From contig OY540814.1 of the NCBI GenBank assembly GCA_961205875.1, positions 8,290,993-8,354,992 on the forward strand: a stretch of 64,000 bases of DNA. Direction: 5' to 3'. The notes beneath the pieces were generated by a model, which was not told the origin of the DNA, did not search any database, and saw only the letters and a program-made list of their open reading frames with translations. The DNA comes from Sialis fuliginosa. Taxonomy: Eukaryota; Arthropoda; Insecta; Megaloptera; Sialidae. Of the stretch, positions 45,316-57,650 are shown piece after piece. Every line of letters starts with the position of its first letter. Position 1 is the first letter of the stretch. Made by a program: the position numbers and the translations under genes.

Positions 45316-46599
45316 CTGTAGCAAGAGAAAACAAACCACTCGACGTTTCATTGTCGTTGATGATGTAAATTCTGTTTTTAGTTATGAATATGTTTATTAG
45401 TTTTTTTCTCAAACATTGTGAAAACAAAATGCAGTATCATTAATGTGATTTTATTCTTTTTGTTTATTTAAAAAAGTAGCAATTAACATTACAGTTGAGC
45501 TATGTGATTTTTTTAATCAAAAAAAGTGTGAATAAAAGAGTAAATAGTTGGTGAATTATAACGTACAGCATTCAGGTTTAAAGTTCAATATCTTTCTTAT
45601 CGTAGGGTCATGTTAAAATAATTTTGATTTTCAATTATAACTTATTCGTGTTGATTTCATTTATTGCTGTTTCGATTTATAATATATTATACATATATAC
45701 CTATTTTTTTATTATAAATATTTATATTAATAATACACAAATACAAATAAACATATACTAATTAATAAATATATCTTCATGTAAATAAACAAAATATAAA
45801 TTGCTTAGAAGGTTTAAGCTTCTACCATTAAAAAAAGTTCATGTAAATATATCTCCAAAAATGCACCCTTATCATCAGATAGCAATTTTTAATTTCTTTT
45901 TTTAGTCAAATTAGTCAAGTACGTATTGCAGTTATACAACTGGCTATAGGTCTATGAGGATTTATGTATATTAAGAGGAATATGTACATGAATTTTTCTC
46001 TTATTTTTTATCCTAGAATATGAATATAAATTTATTTTATATAATTTGAAGCATCCGTATTAAGTCAAATTCTGCAATTCTATCTTTTTTTCGTATTTTT
46101 CGTAAACGGTTGATCTTATGACAAATTAACAAGGTATATTTCTGTGTATTTTTTGCCATATAACCATATAAATTTGCCAAACATATGAAAACATTTAAGA
46201 AATAAAAAATACTAGCTAAAAATCAAAGGACCCACTGGTTCCATATCCCTGGTCTTAATAATCATTTATTGATACTGGAAATCGATAATACAAATTAATA
46301 TTAAATTGGGTATCAAATTTCATTACTGTATCACAATGGGTTCTTCAGATATTAAATAAAACTAATATTAGGTAAAATCTTTGGGAGTCTGTAGCTCAGA
46401 ATCAATGTTCATATGAACTTTTTTTCTTGAAATATTTTTCCCGATCAACCGTTCAAGTTTGTTCCACCTGATATGACTCATCCTGTATACATAATAAGTG
46501 ATTATTAAAATAATAACCTAATAATAATTATAAACTATAAATCGTTTCGTATTTACATAGGCGCATACATATCAGAATCTCGTTTATCTTTTATACCCC

Positions 46600-46930
46600 A
46601 AACACTTTATATCTACAACAACAGCGGCAGCTAATAGAAAACACATCTCTTCCATACCGGGCTAGGTATTTACCTATCACACAACATAGTAAATGTGCAA
46701 TCCGGAGTAGGGCTTGCGTATAATTAAGCGTCCGTCGTCACCCAATTATTCTATTTATTTGCACAAACGTCATCCCTCGCGTACACCAACCTCCATGCGC
46801 CATCCCACAGTGTCCCACACTCACACCTACCCACCCACTCTCACACACATACACGCACACTCACGTAAACTACTTCTATTCACATATATAATAGTAGCGC
46901 TCGCTGGTGTACAGAAGGGTTAGGTTAGTA
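46600..46930. promoter_or_regulatory. Higher-complexity island with CA/CCA tract
   Basis: AATCCGGAGTAGGGCTTGCG, CGTATAATTAAGCG and TTATTTGCACAAACGTCATC stand in otherwise AT-rich DNA, followed by a CACACAC-rich tract. The frame through it is low-complexity. Candidate regulatory DNA only. Confidence 0.25.
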
Positions 46931-47035
46931 GATACCGAAGTAGGCATGGGCGCGTGTAGGATTTTTTTAAAGGAGAAAATCATATTGGTACCTACTACAA
47001 AAGCACCACTCTTTTGTACTCTGTACATAACGATA

Positions 47036-47681
47036 TCCTTAATATATATAAAGCTCAACGTCACTCTGTCTGTCTGTCTGTCCGTTAGTGTGCTTATCAC
47101 TCGAAAACCACTTATCCGATTTACGTGTTTTTTTTTAAATTCATAGGTACATTCTCTGGCCAGGTTATAGGCTATATTTTGTTACGTTAGATAACATAAC
47201 AACTAAACCGTTCAATATTGAACAAAATAATGTATTAAAGAATTGTGTAAAATCAAAAGATCTACAATAGAGTCAGCGACACTATATGTCTAACTTTTAT
47301 ATTTAAGTCACAATGACTGCTTTTATGTTACAAAGAAAATTTAAAATATTTGGGTTTTGTTTACGTGACCTGCAAAACATTAATCCTTATCGAAATAAAT
47401 GATTTCATCGTCATAAGTACTTAATGTAGACATAACGTGAAATATACATACAATAACATATTATTCGCGGCAATTCGCGCGAACTTTGATGAAGTGTCGC
47501 GGGGAGAGGGAAGATTTGTAATTTTAGTTCTGATTTGTTTTTTTTTAGGTACGTTAGGTTTTGATTAGTTATTATTACGATAATAATTAATCGTGTTTGT
47601 ACTTAATTCAACTATATTTTTCAAAAATCCTAAACAATAATTCCGTAATCCAAGCGGGCGAAGCCGTGCGGGCCCAGCTAG
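47036..47681 (+). mobile_element. Helitron-like copy G, both ends intact
   Basis: A precedes TCCTTAATATATATAAAGCT and T follows GGGCCCAGCTAG (47670-47681). The body is diverged and about 260 bp shorter than copies B/C. The (GTCT) tract has only a few units. It shows the family also sits singly elsewhere in the window. Confidence 0.85.
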
Positions 47682-48327
47682 TTTAATTATATAAACTGGT
47701 CGGAAAATAAAGCATTTCATTGTGATGGTTAAAGAATCAAAATCATATTAAGAGTGCAAACCACATTAAGAGGCTGATTTTATTATTATTATTATTTAAA
47801 CTTTATTCATGTTTTGAACTTCATGTCAGATTTTTTCAAGTCGTTTTTGACGGAAAAGTCAAAGTTATAAACTGCTGCCCATTGAAGGTCGTAACATGTT
47901 AACATGTTTTCTTATTAGGTGAACCAGGTTTCAGCTAAAAATGTTGAAAATTGAATGTTTTACGGGAATTTGAAAAAAAAATGTAATTTTGACCGTTTTT
48001 TTTCAGTTCTTTTTCAAATAAAAAATACACTTTAAATTATATCATTCCAAAAGTTGGTTCAATTAATAGATAACTTAATAAAGAATAACCACAACTTTGT
48101 TTTATAAGGATCGGTCAATAATTTTTTGAGGTAGAGTGCACGCAAGTCAAAAAAATGTCGTTTCGAGAAAAATATATTCGAAATAATGCCGACGCTTCTA
48201 CACAAGCCCTCTATAGTGAGCATTTACAAACAAAAACATCCGGAAAAATACCCTCCCTTCTCTTCTAATATCACGAAGTACATTTATTGTATTGAGCCAA
48301 GTAAGTAAGTAAGGGACAACCTGAGTG

Positions 48328-48376
48328 ACCGCTCCATTTTACCTGCTGTGCGCTCCAGCAGGTAGAATGGAGCGGT
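48328..48376. other. GC-rich perfect hairpin, ~21-bp stem
   Basis: ACCGCTCCATTTTACCTGCTG pairs with CAGCAGGTAGAATGGAGCGGT across a 7-nt loop. There is a single T:G-type mismatch, and weaker pairing extends about five bases further out. It is far richer in GC than its surroundings. It could be a small-RNA hairpin, a protein-binding palindrome or a repeat fragment; the loop is short for a canonical microRNA precursor. Confidence 0.5.
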
Positions 48377-49399
48377 TGCTCCCTCATATACTCATAACAT
48401 AAGAAGGACTTCGAATTTCATTTTGAAATCTTGAATAGTTATACTTACGATTTATATAATAAAAAAAATCGATTTTTGAACCATCTAATGTGGTTTCTCC
48501 CCTTAGTTAAAAATTAATTCGGAAGGGGTATATCAGACCCCCACTACTAAATAACTACGAGCTGATCTGCACTGCAGGTGTCAAATGTTTAGTACCTTCC
48601 TGGAATAAGACTAGTTCTTACTCATTACTAAATTTGTTACAAAGTAAGCACTTCTTCAAAAGAGATACGCATGAAATTTGAAAAATATAGAGGGGTAAAA
48701 GTAGAAAAAAACAAAACAAGAACCCATTCAGTTTGTATCTAAATCTCGATGCACACGAAGTAAAGATATAAAAACCAAAAGTTTTTGCAACAAATGTTTC
48801 AAAAAGATGTGTTGGAAGCATATGAAAAATATTTGCGAAATACGTTTTCATCCATCAGCTACAGACTCTTCTTTTTCGTTATTATTATTATTATAATTAT
48901 TATATGTTTAAGATTTAGTTTTATTTTTTAAATTACTGTTTTTTATTTGTTCAGATTAAAAAAAGTTATATTTCAAGTTAAATAATAATCAAACTAAAAA
49001 TTTTAATGGGGGTCTACAAACACCCCACGTGGTTATAACTGTTATAAATGTCCACTTGGTTTCTGTTGGGTTAAATAAAAATATGTTTTTAATTTTGAAT
49101 GATACAAGCAATAATCATAGAATATGAATATTGATAATGTTATCTTGCACAATACACAGTTTCAATTTTGTAATTTAACATGTTTTACGATCGAATGCCA
49201 AAATATTCTTTCAAAACTGTTTAGTTTTATGATTAAATTTTTTTATTAATTTCACTGTAATAAATTGCATTATTATACAATGCAAGGTGAAATTTAACAA
49301 AATAAAAGTTTCGATCTTCAAATCTGTATAAATCCACAAAATATATGATTTATAACAGTCAATTTTTTAATTTATGATGATTTTATTAAACATTTTTTT

Positions 49400-49950
49400 C
49401 GAGTTCCCCTGTTTACCGTTATCTGCGAACGCCCATGGAGGAAGGGGTTCCAGTCAGATGAGTAGAATATAGGGAAGAGGTGGGGGTGTACACTCCGTGG
49501 TGTAAAACAGTAGGAGGGGTTGTATAGGTACAGCCAGCAGTCGTCGCTGGCTAGATGGGTATGCCCCACCTCATTTGAATTTCTAATTAGCAAACCTCCA
49601 TGCAATTATTGGATTAATGTAAATTACGAGGACGCGTTGTGCGCACTGGTAAAGGTGCGGGAGGGGGCAGACAACGCCGAGGGGTTGAGGATAATTAAAA
49701 TCCGTTGATTAATATGTAAATTTAATAAGATTACAGTTCCAGGAACGAATGAACACTCGCCTCCAGTTTGCATTACTCGCGCGCGTATATATTATACAGC
49801 CGATGTGTATTCTTGTTGTCGCTTTGTGGTGAGAGATCTCTACACCGGCTCTACAGTTGGACATCGGTGTGCAGACATCACCGCCTGAACTGCCTACACT
49901 TAATTCTATCTGATCTAGATGCTCGGGCCACTTAATGCACTTCACCGTTT
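49400..49950. promoter_or_regulatory. Long high-complexity island, best candidate enhancer
   Basis: About 550 bp of mixed sequence includes CATTTGAATTTCTAATTAGC, CTCCATGCAATTATTGGATT, GTAAATTACGAGGACGCGTT and GATCTAGATGCTCGGGCCAC. Homeodomain-type TAATTA/ATTA cores and POU-like ATGCAATTA are dense. Minus-strand frames are open in two adjacent parts but without a coherent protein. Read as candidate cis-regulatory DNA of the POU gene; a non-coding first exon is the alternative. Confidence 0.35.
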
Positions 49951-51222
49951 TTTAAATACCTGTTTCAGTTGTTTTACTTTTTGTATCCAGATATAAGTCC
50001 AATACGATAAGGTAAAATAAAAAATAAAAACAAAACTATCTTTGTAATATTATTATTATTAAAGTCTATAATAATAATAATAATGAATAGTAGGTACATA
50101 CCTACATACCCAATACATTTTGATATTGTATCATTTTAAATGAATAAAAAAATGTATATAAATTTGAATTTTTGTAATTGATTCATCCAGAATTCAAAAA
50201 ACCTAAAATAGATCATAACATCATCACCAAGTAATAACGTATCTGAAAAAATACGTGATTTTACAGGAGAGCAAAAAGAAAAATTGAAATAGAAAATATT
50301 ATTCAGTTGCGATTGTTCTATAAAATGAAAGAATGTAAAAAGATATATCGAATAGTATACAACTAAATATTGAAAGTTTTGCAAAGATGATCATTTTATA
50401 CTATATGATACTTGGCATTTTCCATTATTATTATATACCTATGGTTATTCGTTTGGTAAATTCATGATATTTGTATTCATTCGAGAAATATAATCTAATG
50501 ATAAATTAGCAAAACAAGTACACTTATATATATACACACTTTTAAATTATTTACCTGGAACTTTTCATGTTAACGTTAATATAATATAAACGCTGATTGA
50601 AGAAGTTAATCAAGGATTATGTTAATTCTCCGTTAAAAAACTGTTTTTCTGTTGCACAAAACATTTTTCCCTTAATTGAGGATTAAAACGTCCGATTAGT
50701 TAATTGATCAGAAATGGTCAATTAAGATCTCAAATCAATGATTAAAAATGACGACTGTGTATGACAGATTAATATTATAGTGCGATTATTGTGTGGTGTA
50801 TTTTTCATATAGTTTAATTATTTCATAATTATAATATATATAAAATAATTATTGAATATTCTCATTATTATAACACAACGTTCATTTTTTGGTTTTTAGT
50901 TATTCCTTTAGTCTTTTTGTAATCAATAACGTTAATAATTTGATTAATTATAAATAGTTAAGTACTCTTAACTTGGGATGAATATTTTTCTCCTTATATT
51001 ATTTTTAATCATTGAAAATCTTTATTTTTGATCAAAAGAATAAAACATTTGATAATTATTGTAATGTGGTATAAATAACCGCGAAAGTCTAAAATTGAGT
51101 TATACATATATACACAAATTTAATCAATACTCACAGGTAAGCGAATTTCTACTTAAAACTAATCATAGAAGCATTGTTACGTGTTTGTTTTTTTTTGTAC
51201 AAAAAGTGTTTCTTTTGTACAG

Positions 51223-51292
51223 CGATAATGAGTTTGAAACTGCTGTAGATATGAAGTTTAACGTTGCAGAAATCACATGGACAACTTCGGCG
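51223..51292 (+). other. Splice-bounded open segment of uncertain status
   Basis: A good acceptor (TTTCTTTTGTACAG) is followed by an open frame DNEFETAVDMKFNVAEITWT then TSA, and by GTAACG in phase 0. It looks protein-like, but nothing upstream or downstream on the plus strand joins it. It may be coincidental or part of a conserved island. Confidence 0.15.
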
Positions 51293-51519
51293 GTAACGTC
51301 CGAGAGTTCTAAATACAACTACTATACATACATACACTAATTCGCTTACGACTTCCACTGATAGATGCATACGCGCGTACCTTTGTTGAATCTCAAATTA
51401 CCAAGTTTGTACTGAAATTTAATTGTTATATTACGTTAACAATATTATCATTGTATTGTATCCTATATACGTTCTGCGTATATCATTAATCTATACAATG
51501 TATATACTTTTAATTTTAA

Positions 51520-51605
51520 TTTCATGTTCTGAAAGAAATGGAAGTATTGTAATACCATAAAAAAGTGTCCGAGATAAAAGCAGAATCTGTACTACCTTCT
51601 GTGTA
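51520..51605. repeat. Dispersed repeat 'TTCTGAAAGA-ATGGAAGT', copy 3
   Basis: TTTCATGTTCTGAAAGAAAT, TGGAAGTATTGTAATACCAT and GTGTCCGAGATAAAAGCAGA match the block at 36318. Confidence 0.65.
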
Positions 51606-52039
51606 TCTTCATATCATTGATCCAATAAATATTAATAAATATAATAATTATTAAATATTAAATCTTCAATATATTTTTATATTTTATTTACTAGTACATT
51701 TTTAATTAATGCGTTATTTTAATATTAATATTAATTAGATAAATATTTCTATTAAACACGTTAGTTTCTTGTACAAATGCACTAAGTCCGTGTGCGTGTA
51801 TGTGTTTGAACATTATGTGTCGAGTAATTTCACACGTCAGTAAATTTGATGTTTGAGGTTTAAATTAATTTCGTAGTGATTATACCAAGAATTAATGTAA
51901 AAATCGTATGCATTTAAATAATTATACATACAAATATAAACACTATAGATATGATAGAACGAATGCATTGTTAGTTGTGTCAATAAAAATCGAACGTATT
52001 TATAAAATTGGTTACTCCAACAATAAATATAGGGAAGAA

Positions 52040-52815
52040 TGGGGTAATCGCGAATTCAGTGGTTTCAGTGTGTTAGAAGAGGAAACAACCTAATACATAT
52101 TCTCTCTGTAGGTACCTACTGACAGTTGGACCTACGTCTAGTACCGGACCGTTAACGTTCAGTGTAGATCACGCTTACAGTGTAAAGTAAGCTTAATTCC
52201 ATTTTTATATCATAATTATCAAATTTTTTATTAAAATAAAGCAATGTAATAACTAATATTTAATTAAGTAATGCTCAAGTAAACCTCGATCAAACAGTAT
52301 TTGATGTCATCCGTATTGTTTATTATATGATACTAACCTCAAAAAAATGTTTTTTTAAGTTCGTGGGGTAAAGACGAACGAATTAAATGGGGCAATTCAA
52401 AACGTTGTTAAGAGACTGATAAAAACTAAAACTAGAAAAAAGTGCGAGGATTATCAGTAATTTTAAAAAGAATAACCAAATGAAGTACTAAATAAAAAAA
52501 AAATAAAAAGCGAAGATGTTGATAAAGAAAACAACTATTTTTGTTATTGTAATGAAAAATATCAAGTTCCTCTTGTTGAAGACTAGGTAATGTGCTACAA
52601 GTGCAATTTATGGGCATTTGATAAGTGTACAAATGGTCAAAGTACATACAGATGCTTTTATTGTTCGTGATTACCCCATGCTAGTTGAGTAATCACGATC
52701 ACCTGATTAAAATTTGAACTAATGAATTATTTAATAATAATACACAATACATATATTTATTACTCAAGTTTTAGTTTATTTGATTTTTCCCTTATGTGTT
52801 CGTAATTACCCCATT
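52040..52815. mobile_element. Remains of a pogo-like DNA transposon
   Basis: TGGGGTAATCGCGAA near 52040 and TTCGTGATTACCCCA ending near 52679 are near-perfect inverted repeats. Similar sequences occur near 52365 (TGGGGTAAAGACGAACG) and 52800-52815 (TTCGTAATTACCCCA). A broken transposase tail lies just inside the 52679 end. The doubled ends suggest nesting or a second copy. Confidence 0.55.
52512..52670 (+). pseudogene. Broken C-terminal zinc-finger tail of a pogo/DDE_1 transposase
   Basis: The plus frame reads ...NNYFCYCNEKYQVPLVED, a TAG stop (52584-52586), then VMCYKCNLWAFDKC and TYRCFYC before TGA. The spacing of Cys pairs and the aromatic/acidic pattern match the Cys-rich finger at the C-terminus of pogo/jerky-type transposases, where the position of the stop is usually Trp. 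The rest of the transposase is absent or unrecognisable upstream. It is non-functional. Confidence 0.6.
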
Positions 52816-53929
52816 TTCACTTAATATTAAAGAACTATATAGGTATATTAATGTATAAAATAAATGCATTAAAATGCAAATGATAACAAGGTAACTTAAG
52901 AACAATGTAAAAATCACATATGTATAACACAAAACTAAATTGATTTGTTTGAATCGAATAACAGCATTTCACATCCCTTATTGTTTAGCTATGCAATTGA
53001 GCCAATTAAACTTATAAATGTCGCACTGAAAAGAGAATGCTTTCTTGCACTAGTTTAATGAATGCTAATTTATCCAGAGCCGTGTCTTTCTTTTAGAACG
53101 TCACTAACACACATTAATATAAAATAATTATTAATATACATTTGCGAAAGTACAGATGATTTTATTATACATTACTATCTATGTAGACATACCTATTCAT
53201 TATTATTTGGGACTGTTTTAATTTATATTATTGTTGATTGATTCATTATATGTGTTCAAATATAATAACGGGGGTAATTATTACTGGTTTAGACCTATAT
53301 TTTGATACCTCACAGGCCTAGGTATCAAAATTTTCCAAAATTTTGATACTTATGTTTGGGGGTTTTAACATTACATGGTTTTTATAAAATTTTTTTGCTT
53401 ATATATGCAGTTTATGAGCTATTTTGCCATGTTGACATAAATACATACATATAGAGGGCGCGTTATGATAGAAATTTTCTAAATGTTGACAAAAATTTTA
53501 TGAAAATTGTTACCAAAATACGTGATAACTTGTTTTTGTTCGTCGAATAATTTCCATTGTCATATCATCAAAAAAACGGATTTTTTTAAGACCTAAAAAA
53601 AGGTAATCGTCATCAAAAATTAATTCAAAAGCGAGAAAAATACAATAGCTCGGGCCCACCCTTCACCCCGTAGTCCTAGGCTAGAGCCTATAGTCACTAC
53701 TGTATAACGCATCGTTACTTACATACAGATGGATAGACAAACAAATCACAAAGTGAGATGCAGGCTTCTCTAAAAAAAACGAGCTTTTGACAGTAATATT
53801 GGGATTAAATTTATAATCATAAGAACATCACTCGATAATTAAACTTTTAAATATATAAATTTGACCACGCACCTTTATATAAGCCTTTGATATTTATTAA
53901 TATTTTTCCAATCAGTTAATTAACATTCA

Positions 53930-54130
53930 TGTAGATTGGTACACACGAACAAACATGATACAGATGCCCACCCATACTGAGAGATTATTTGCATACTGGT
54001 CTTATTGCACCCCTGTACAATGTGGCACATTCTTTTGTAGTTGTACTGTTATGCATGTATTCACTAATTCGATATCGGAGCTGACCAGAAATACTGATAA
54101 TTATTCTAATGAAGGAAGACTCGCTCTTTA
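53930..54130. promoter_or_regulatory. Candidate enhancer-like island with POU octamer
   Basis: GTTAATTAACATTCATGTAG, GAGATTATTTGCATACTGGT (octamer ATTTGCAT at 53987-53994) and TTATTGCACCCCTGTACAAT lie in 200 bp of non-repetitive sequence. The combination resembles other islands in this probable POU-gene intron. Confidence 0.3.
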
Positions 54131-54989
54131 ATTTCAATCCTGAACCCTATTTAATTAATACCGCTTATATTATGTATCTACGGTATGTAAATTATTACTT
54201 ATGTATTCTTACTCGACGAGTTTAAACGTGGTAAAGTTTACCAATTAATGTTGCTCCGTGATTTAATCAATTTAATGAAATATGCAAATTAAATATTTGT
54301 ATTATTTATTTGTAATGCAGATGCTGAAAGTTTAGTTAGTTTATATTGCATATTTTATGGAAAGCGTGTTTAAAAAAATATACATAATTCTAAACGTACT
54401 GAAAAATATTGTAATCAGTGCACTAATTAAATAATTTTTACATCTCATTTATATTGCAAAGTGATTATTTGAAATGTGTGAATAAAAAATACAAGTTCGT
54501 TAATGAATCTGCAGATATTGCAACTGATTAATTGATAATTAAGAGTTAGAAAAACTAATAGAATGAATGAGTTGTTCAGAAGTAAAAGCGACTAATTACA
54601 TAAAACGAAATAAGAAAATTGTTATAGTTTATTAATCAAATAAATCTAAAATATAAAAAGTGATTAAATATTTAAATATCACGACAGCTTAAATAAAACA
54701 TTGCATCATTTTATAATAAAAACGTCTGGCGACAAAGTACCTACTCTAGAGCTATGAATCATGAAAGCTCTGGAATAGTTTAAAATGGGATAATTTACTA
54801 GATCGATGTAATGTTATAATTCTTTTCGAGTTTGGAATTTCTAAAAATGTTTCATATTTTAGATTTTCGAATTTTTCAAATTTAAGCCAAACGGAAAAAT
54901 TTAGGTTGGTACCACTTTGGTATTAGAGTCAAATGAGCGATTGTGAGCATCATTTATTAACTTGTTTTTAAATAATCAAACGTATTACA

Positions 54990-55225
54990 AACAAAAAAAC
55001 ATCTGTCATGTAAATGCATAGTGCTTCCTCGTGCTAAATTCACCAAAGATAATTAATTATTGAACAATTTAAATAAAAACCGATGCTCAGATAAATTGCT
55101 TAAAATTGGTTAACCATTTAATTTTTATACAATTTTACTAAAAATATTAGTTCGAAATTTTTCTTAAGACGCACCTGATAATTTTTTCGTATATTTTTAA
55201 TTTTTTGACAATTTCAATCTAAATT
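54990..55225 (-). repeat. Inverted copy of the 44.8-45.0 kb repeat
   Basis: AGTGCTTCCTCGTGCTAAAT, ACCATTTAATTTTTATACAA and TCTTAAGACGCACCTGATAA are the reverse complement of segments at 44846-45018. Confidence 0.7.
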
Positions 55226-55229
55226 GAAT

Positions 55230-55470
55230 ATTAATATAATGATTAATAACTAAATTATACTAATAATTAGTTTAAATGTCCACCATTTTGACACCTATTG
55301 GCCGATTGTCATCAAAACATGCTGTAAGACAGTTAAGTGTATATAGATTAATATTCAGAAATGGTAGTAATCAAATAACAAATATTTCTAATTCAGTACA
55401 TTTTAGATATGACCCCATTACTGGGGTCATATCTACGACTGGTGCCAGTACCTTATCGCCAAATAGGAGA
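55230..55470. repeat. Dispersed repeat 'CTGGGGTATT', copy 2
   Basis: AATTAGTTTAAATGTCCACC and the later CATTACTGGGGTCATATCTA-CGACTGGTGCCAGTACCTTA match copy 1. A short frame (89 codons) runs through it by chance. Confidence 0.6.
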
Positions 55471-56214
55471 CGTTGTTTTTATCTACTTTGTATATATACA
55501 TTTATTTCCAATCAATTTAATATTGATATGTACATAATCAAATAGTTTCAGTTCCCTTACAGTTAGTCAGGTCAACTTATCCAATATCCACATACATACA
55601 CTCTTTACTACAAACATTCTACATTAGACTACATTATTACTAACATTCCTTGTGAACCGATAAAACAAAAATCTCGTAGGTACCTAGCACATACATATAT
55701 CAAAGCAATGTCTCACATAGGTAAAGAGAATAGAGAGAGAAGTGAAATGTGACAAATTGCAAGCTTGTTAATACTTACGTAAATAGTTCCAATAGACGTA
55801 CCTCTTTGACCGATGGTTCAGAGAGCGGTCTGTGATGTTCACCGACCAATGGTCACTCGATTTAAGCTATTCAAATTATTTAAATATAAATCTATTCATT
55901 TGAATCAAACGCTTGAAATCTATGTTTGACGATTCACAGTGTGTGCACGTATTCGGAACTATCTGCAATATACAATATGCATCTCGTGGTATGTATGTAT
56001 TTTATATTCGATATAAAATATATTGGAATTCATATCTTGTTCATAGGTGACTACAGGTAACCCCCGTATAATACGGTCATTAGGTTCCTAAAAATGCTGT
56101 ATTATGTGAATTCCTGTGTTACGAAAAAGAGAACTAGTAAAAAATATTAGATAGCAATTTAACAAAATCATACTACGAGTATGATTATTGCAAATATACT
56201 TTAAAAACATAGAC

Positions 56215-56690
56215 GAACTCATATTATTAATAAAACAACTAACTTTTTATTAAATCAATTTAATTACTATATTCCGCAAATATATTGTAGTTTGTTTTTT
56301 AAATTATAGCTTTTTTTCCAGTAATGAACAACGTAAAACCAGTAATAAACACCTGCTAAAGATTACAAAATGATAAGTACTTCGACACGAGTTTTATTTC
56401 TGACCAATTCCATTAAAATTTCTCATATACATATTAAAAAAATATTCACTATATGGAAACAATAAATAATCAGTATTCATGTATTTATAATCATACCGTG
56501 TTGGGAAGTTGATTGTGTGGACCTAAAGGGTATCACTCTAACCCAAAGCATGTTTTCAGTAATGGCATAGTAATCAAATATCAATAAATATTTCTATTTT
56601 AGTACATTTAATTTTAAAACGTACAACACTGGGGTATTGTTAAAGACTGGTGCCAGTACCTTAAGATTGTTGTTTGTAAAAGATTATTTT
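56215..56690. repeat. Dispersed repeats: 'CTGGGGTATT' copy 3 and the 20.7 kb partner
   Basis: TTTTTATTAAATCAATTTAA and GCTAAAGATTACAAAATGAT match copy 1 at 38.9 kb. ACACTGGGGTATTGTTAAAG-ACTGGTGCCAGTACCTTA closes it. Segment 56452-56530 is the inverted partner of 20727-20815 and seems inserted in or adjacent to it. Confidence 0.6.
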
Positions 56691-57189
56691 TAGTTGTTAA
56701 AAATTAAATTTCTAATTATATTTTTGTTGAAAAATTGTAATTTTTGGGTAAAATAATCTTAATTATTTAATTTTCGAACTGTGTATGAAGGAAACCGTGT
56801 TATGGAAATACCATATTACACATATGATATTATTTAGAAGAAATATTTTTTTTTTTTCCAAAATATATATTATTATAAATTGTCCTACTTATCATATTTA
56901 TTAAAAAAGAAACAGTACTTTAAATTCAGAGATTTTTAGGTTCTATTCTGCACTTTTTTTAAACTATTGGTTAAATTTTCATTTTTTTACACAAAATTAT
57001 GATAAAAGAAAACTAATATATTGTACCTAATCGGTAGTATAGATAATTCTACAATCTAATCTCCGTACACCACAATTCAAATCCAAATCTAAACAAAAAC
57101 AATAAATAAATACCTAAACAAATTAAATAAATTTCATAGACGTGTATAACATTCGCACATACATCTATAATAACTAAATTAACATATAT

Positions 57190-57440
57190 TTTTCGGGAAT
57201 CCGAGCAACGCGAAACTCTACATTAATTCAAGCGTTCGTGACAAATTCGTGAGCATTGAAACGTCTGTTCGGACATCATTAGCACAGTCCGCTGGTCGCG
57301 TTCAAAGTTTGAGGTGGTGTTCAAATCTCCCGCCCGAGACTCACAACTTATACCCGGCAAACATGCAAATCGAGCCCACCAAGACACGGGATCCGAACGT
57401 GGCTGGATCATTGTTGTTACCCTTGTTTGTTTCAATACAA
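57190..57440. promoter_or_regulatory. Candidate enhancer-like island with POU octamer
   Basis: About 250 bp of mixed GC sequence includes AGCACAGTCCGCTGGTCGCG, GTTTGAGGTGGTGTTCAAAT and the octamer ATGCAAAT (57363-57370). Frames are open on both strands at once, which argues against coding. Candidate regulatory DNA. Confidence 0.3.
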
Positions 57441-57650
57441 TTATATACCGAAGCACAGACATACATATTATATAATGCAAGCTATTTCCATATTTTATTT
57501 TCAATATATTAACACATCTTTATAGTTAATGATTGTTTTTCTTTTTATTATTTATGTATATGTACAGCTGTCATTATTTGTACTGGGATACGAGAAATTT
57601 AGACGAGAATATCACAAAATCTATGAAAGTTTTTCAATAGAGGACCCTTA

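Noticed and set aside
46876-47146. Frames at 46.9-47.1 kb
   Set aside because: They run into Helitron-like copy G and its GTCT tract.
49372-49945. Minus-strand frames in the 49.4-49.9 kb island as coding exons
   Set aside because: Different frames in adjacent parts, no convincing splice sites, no recognisable peptide.
55276-55545. 89-codon plus frame
   Set aside because: Lies in the four-copy dispersed repeat; not kept open in the other copies.
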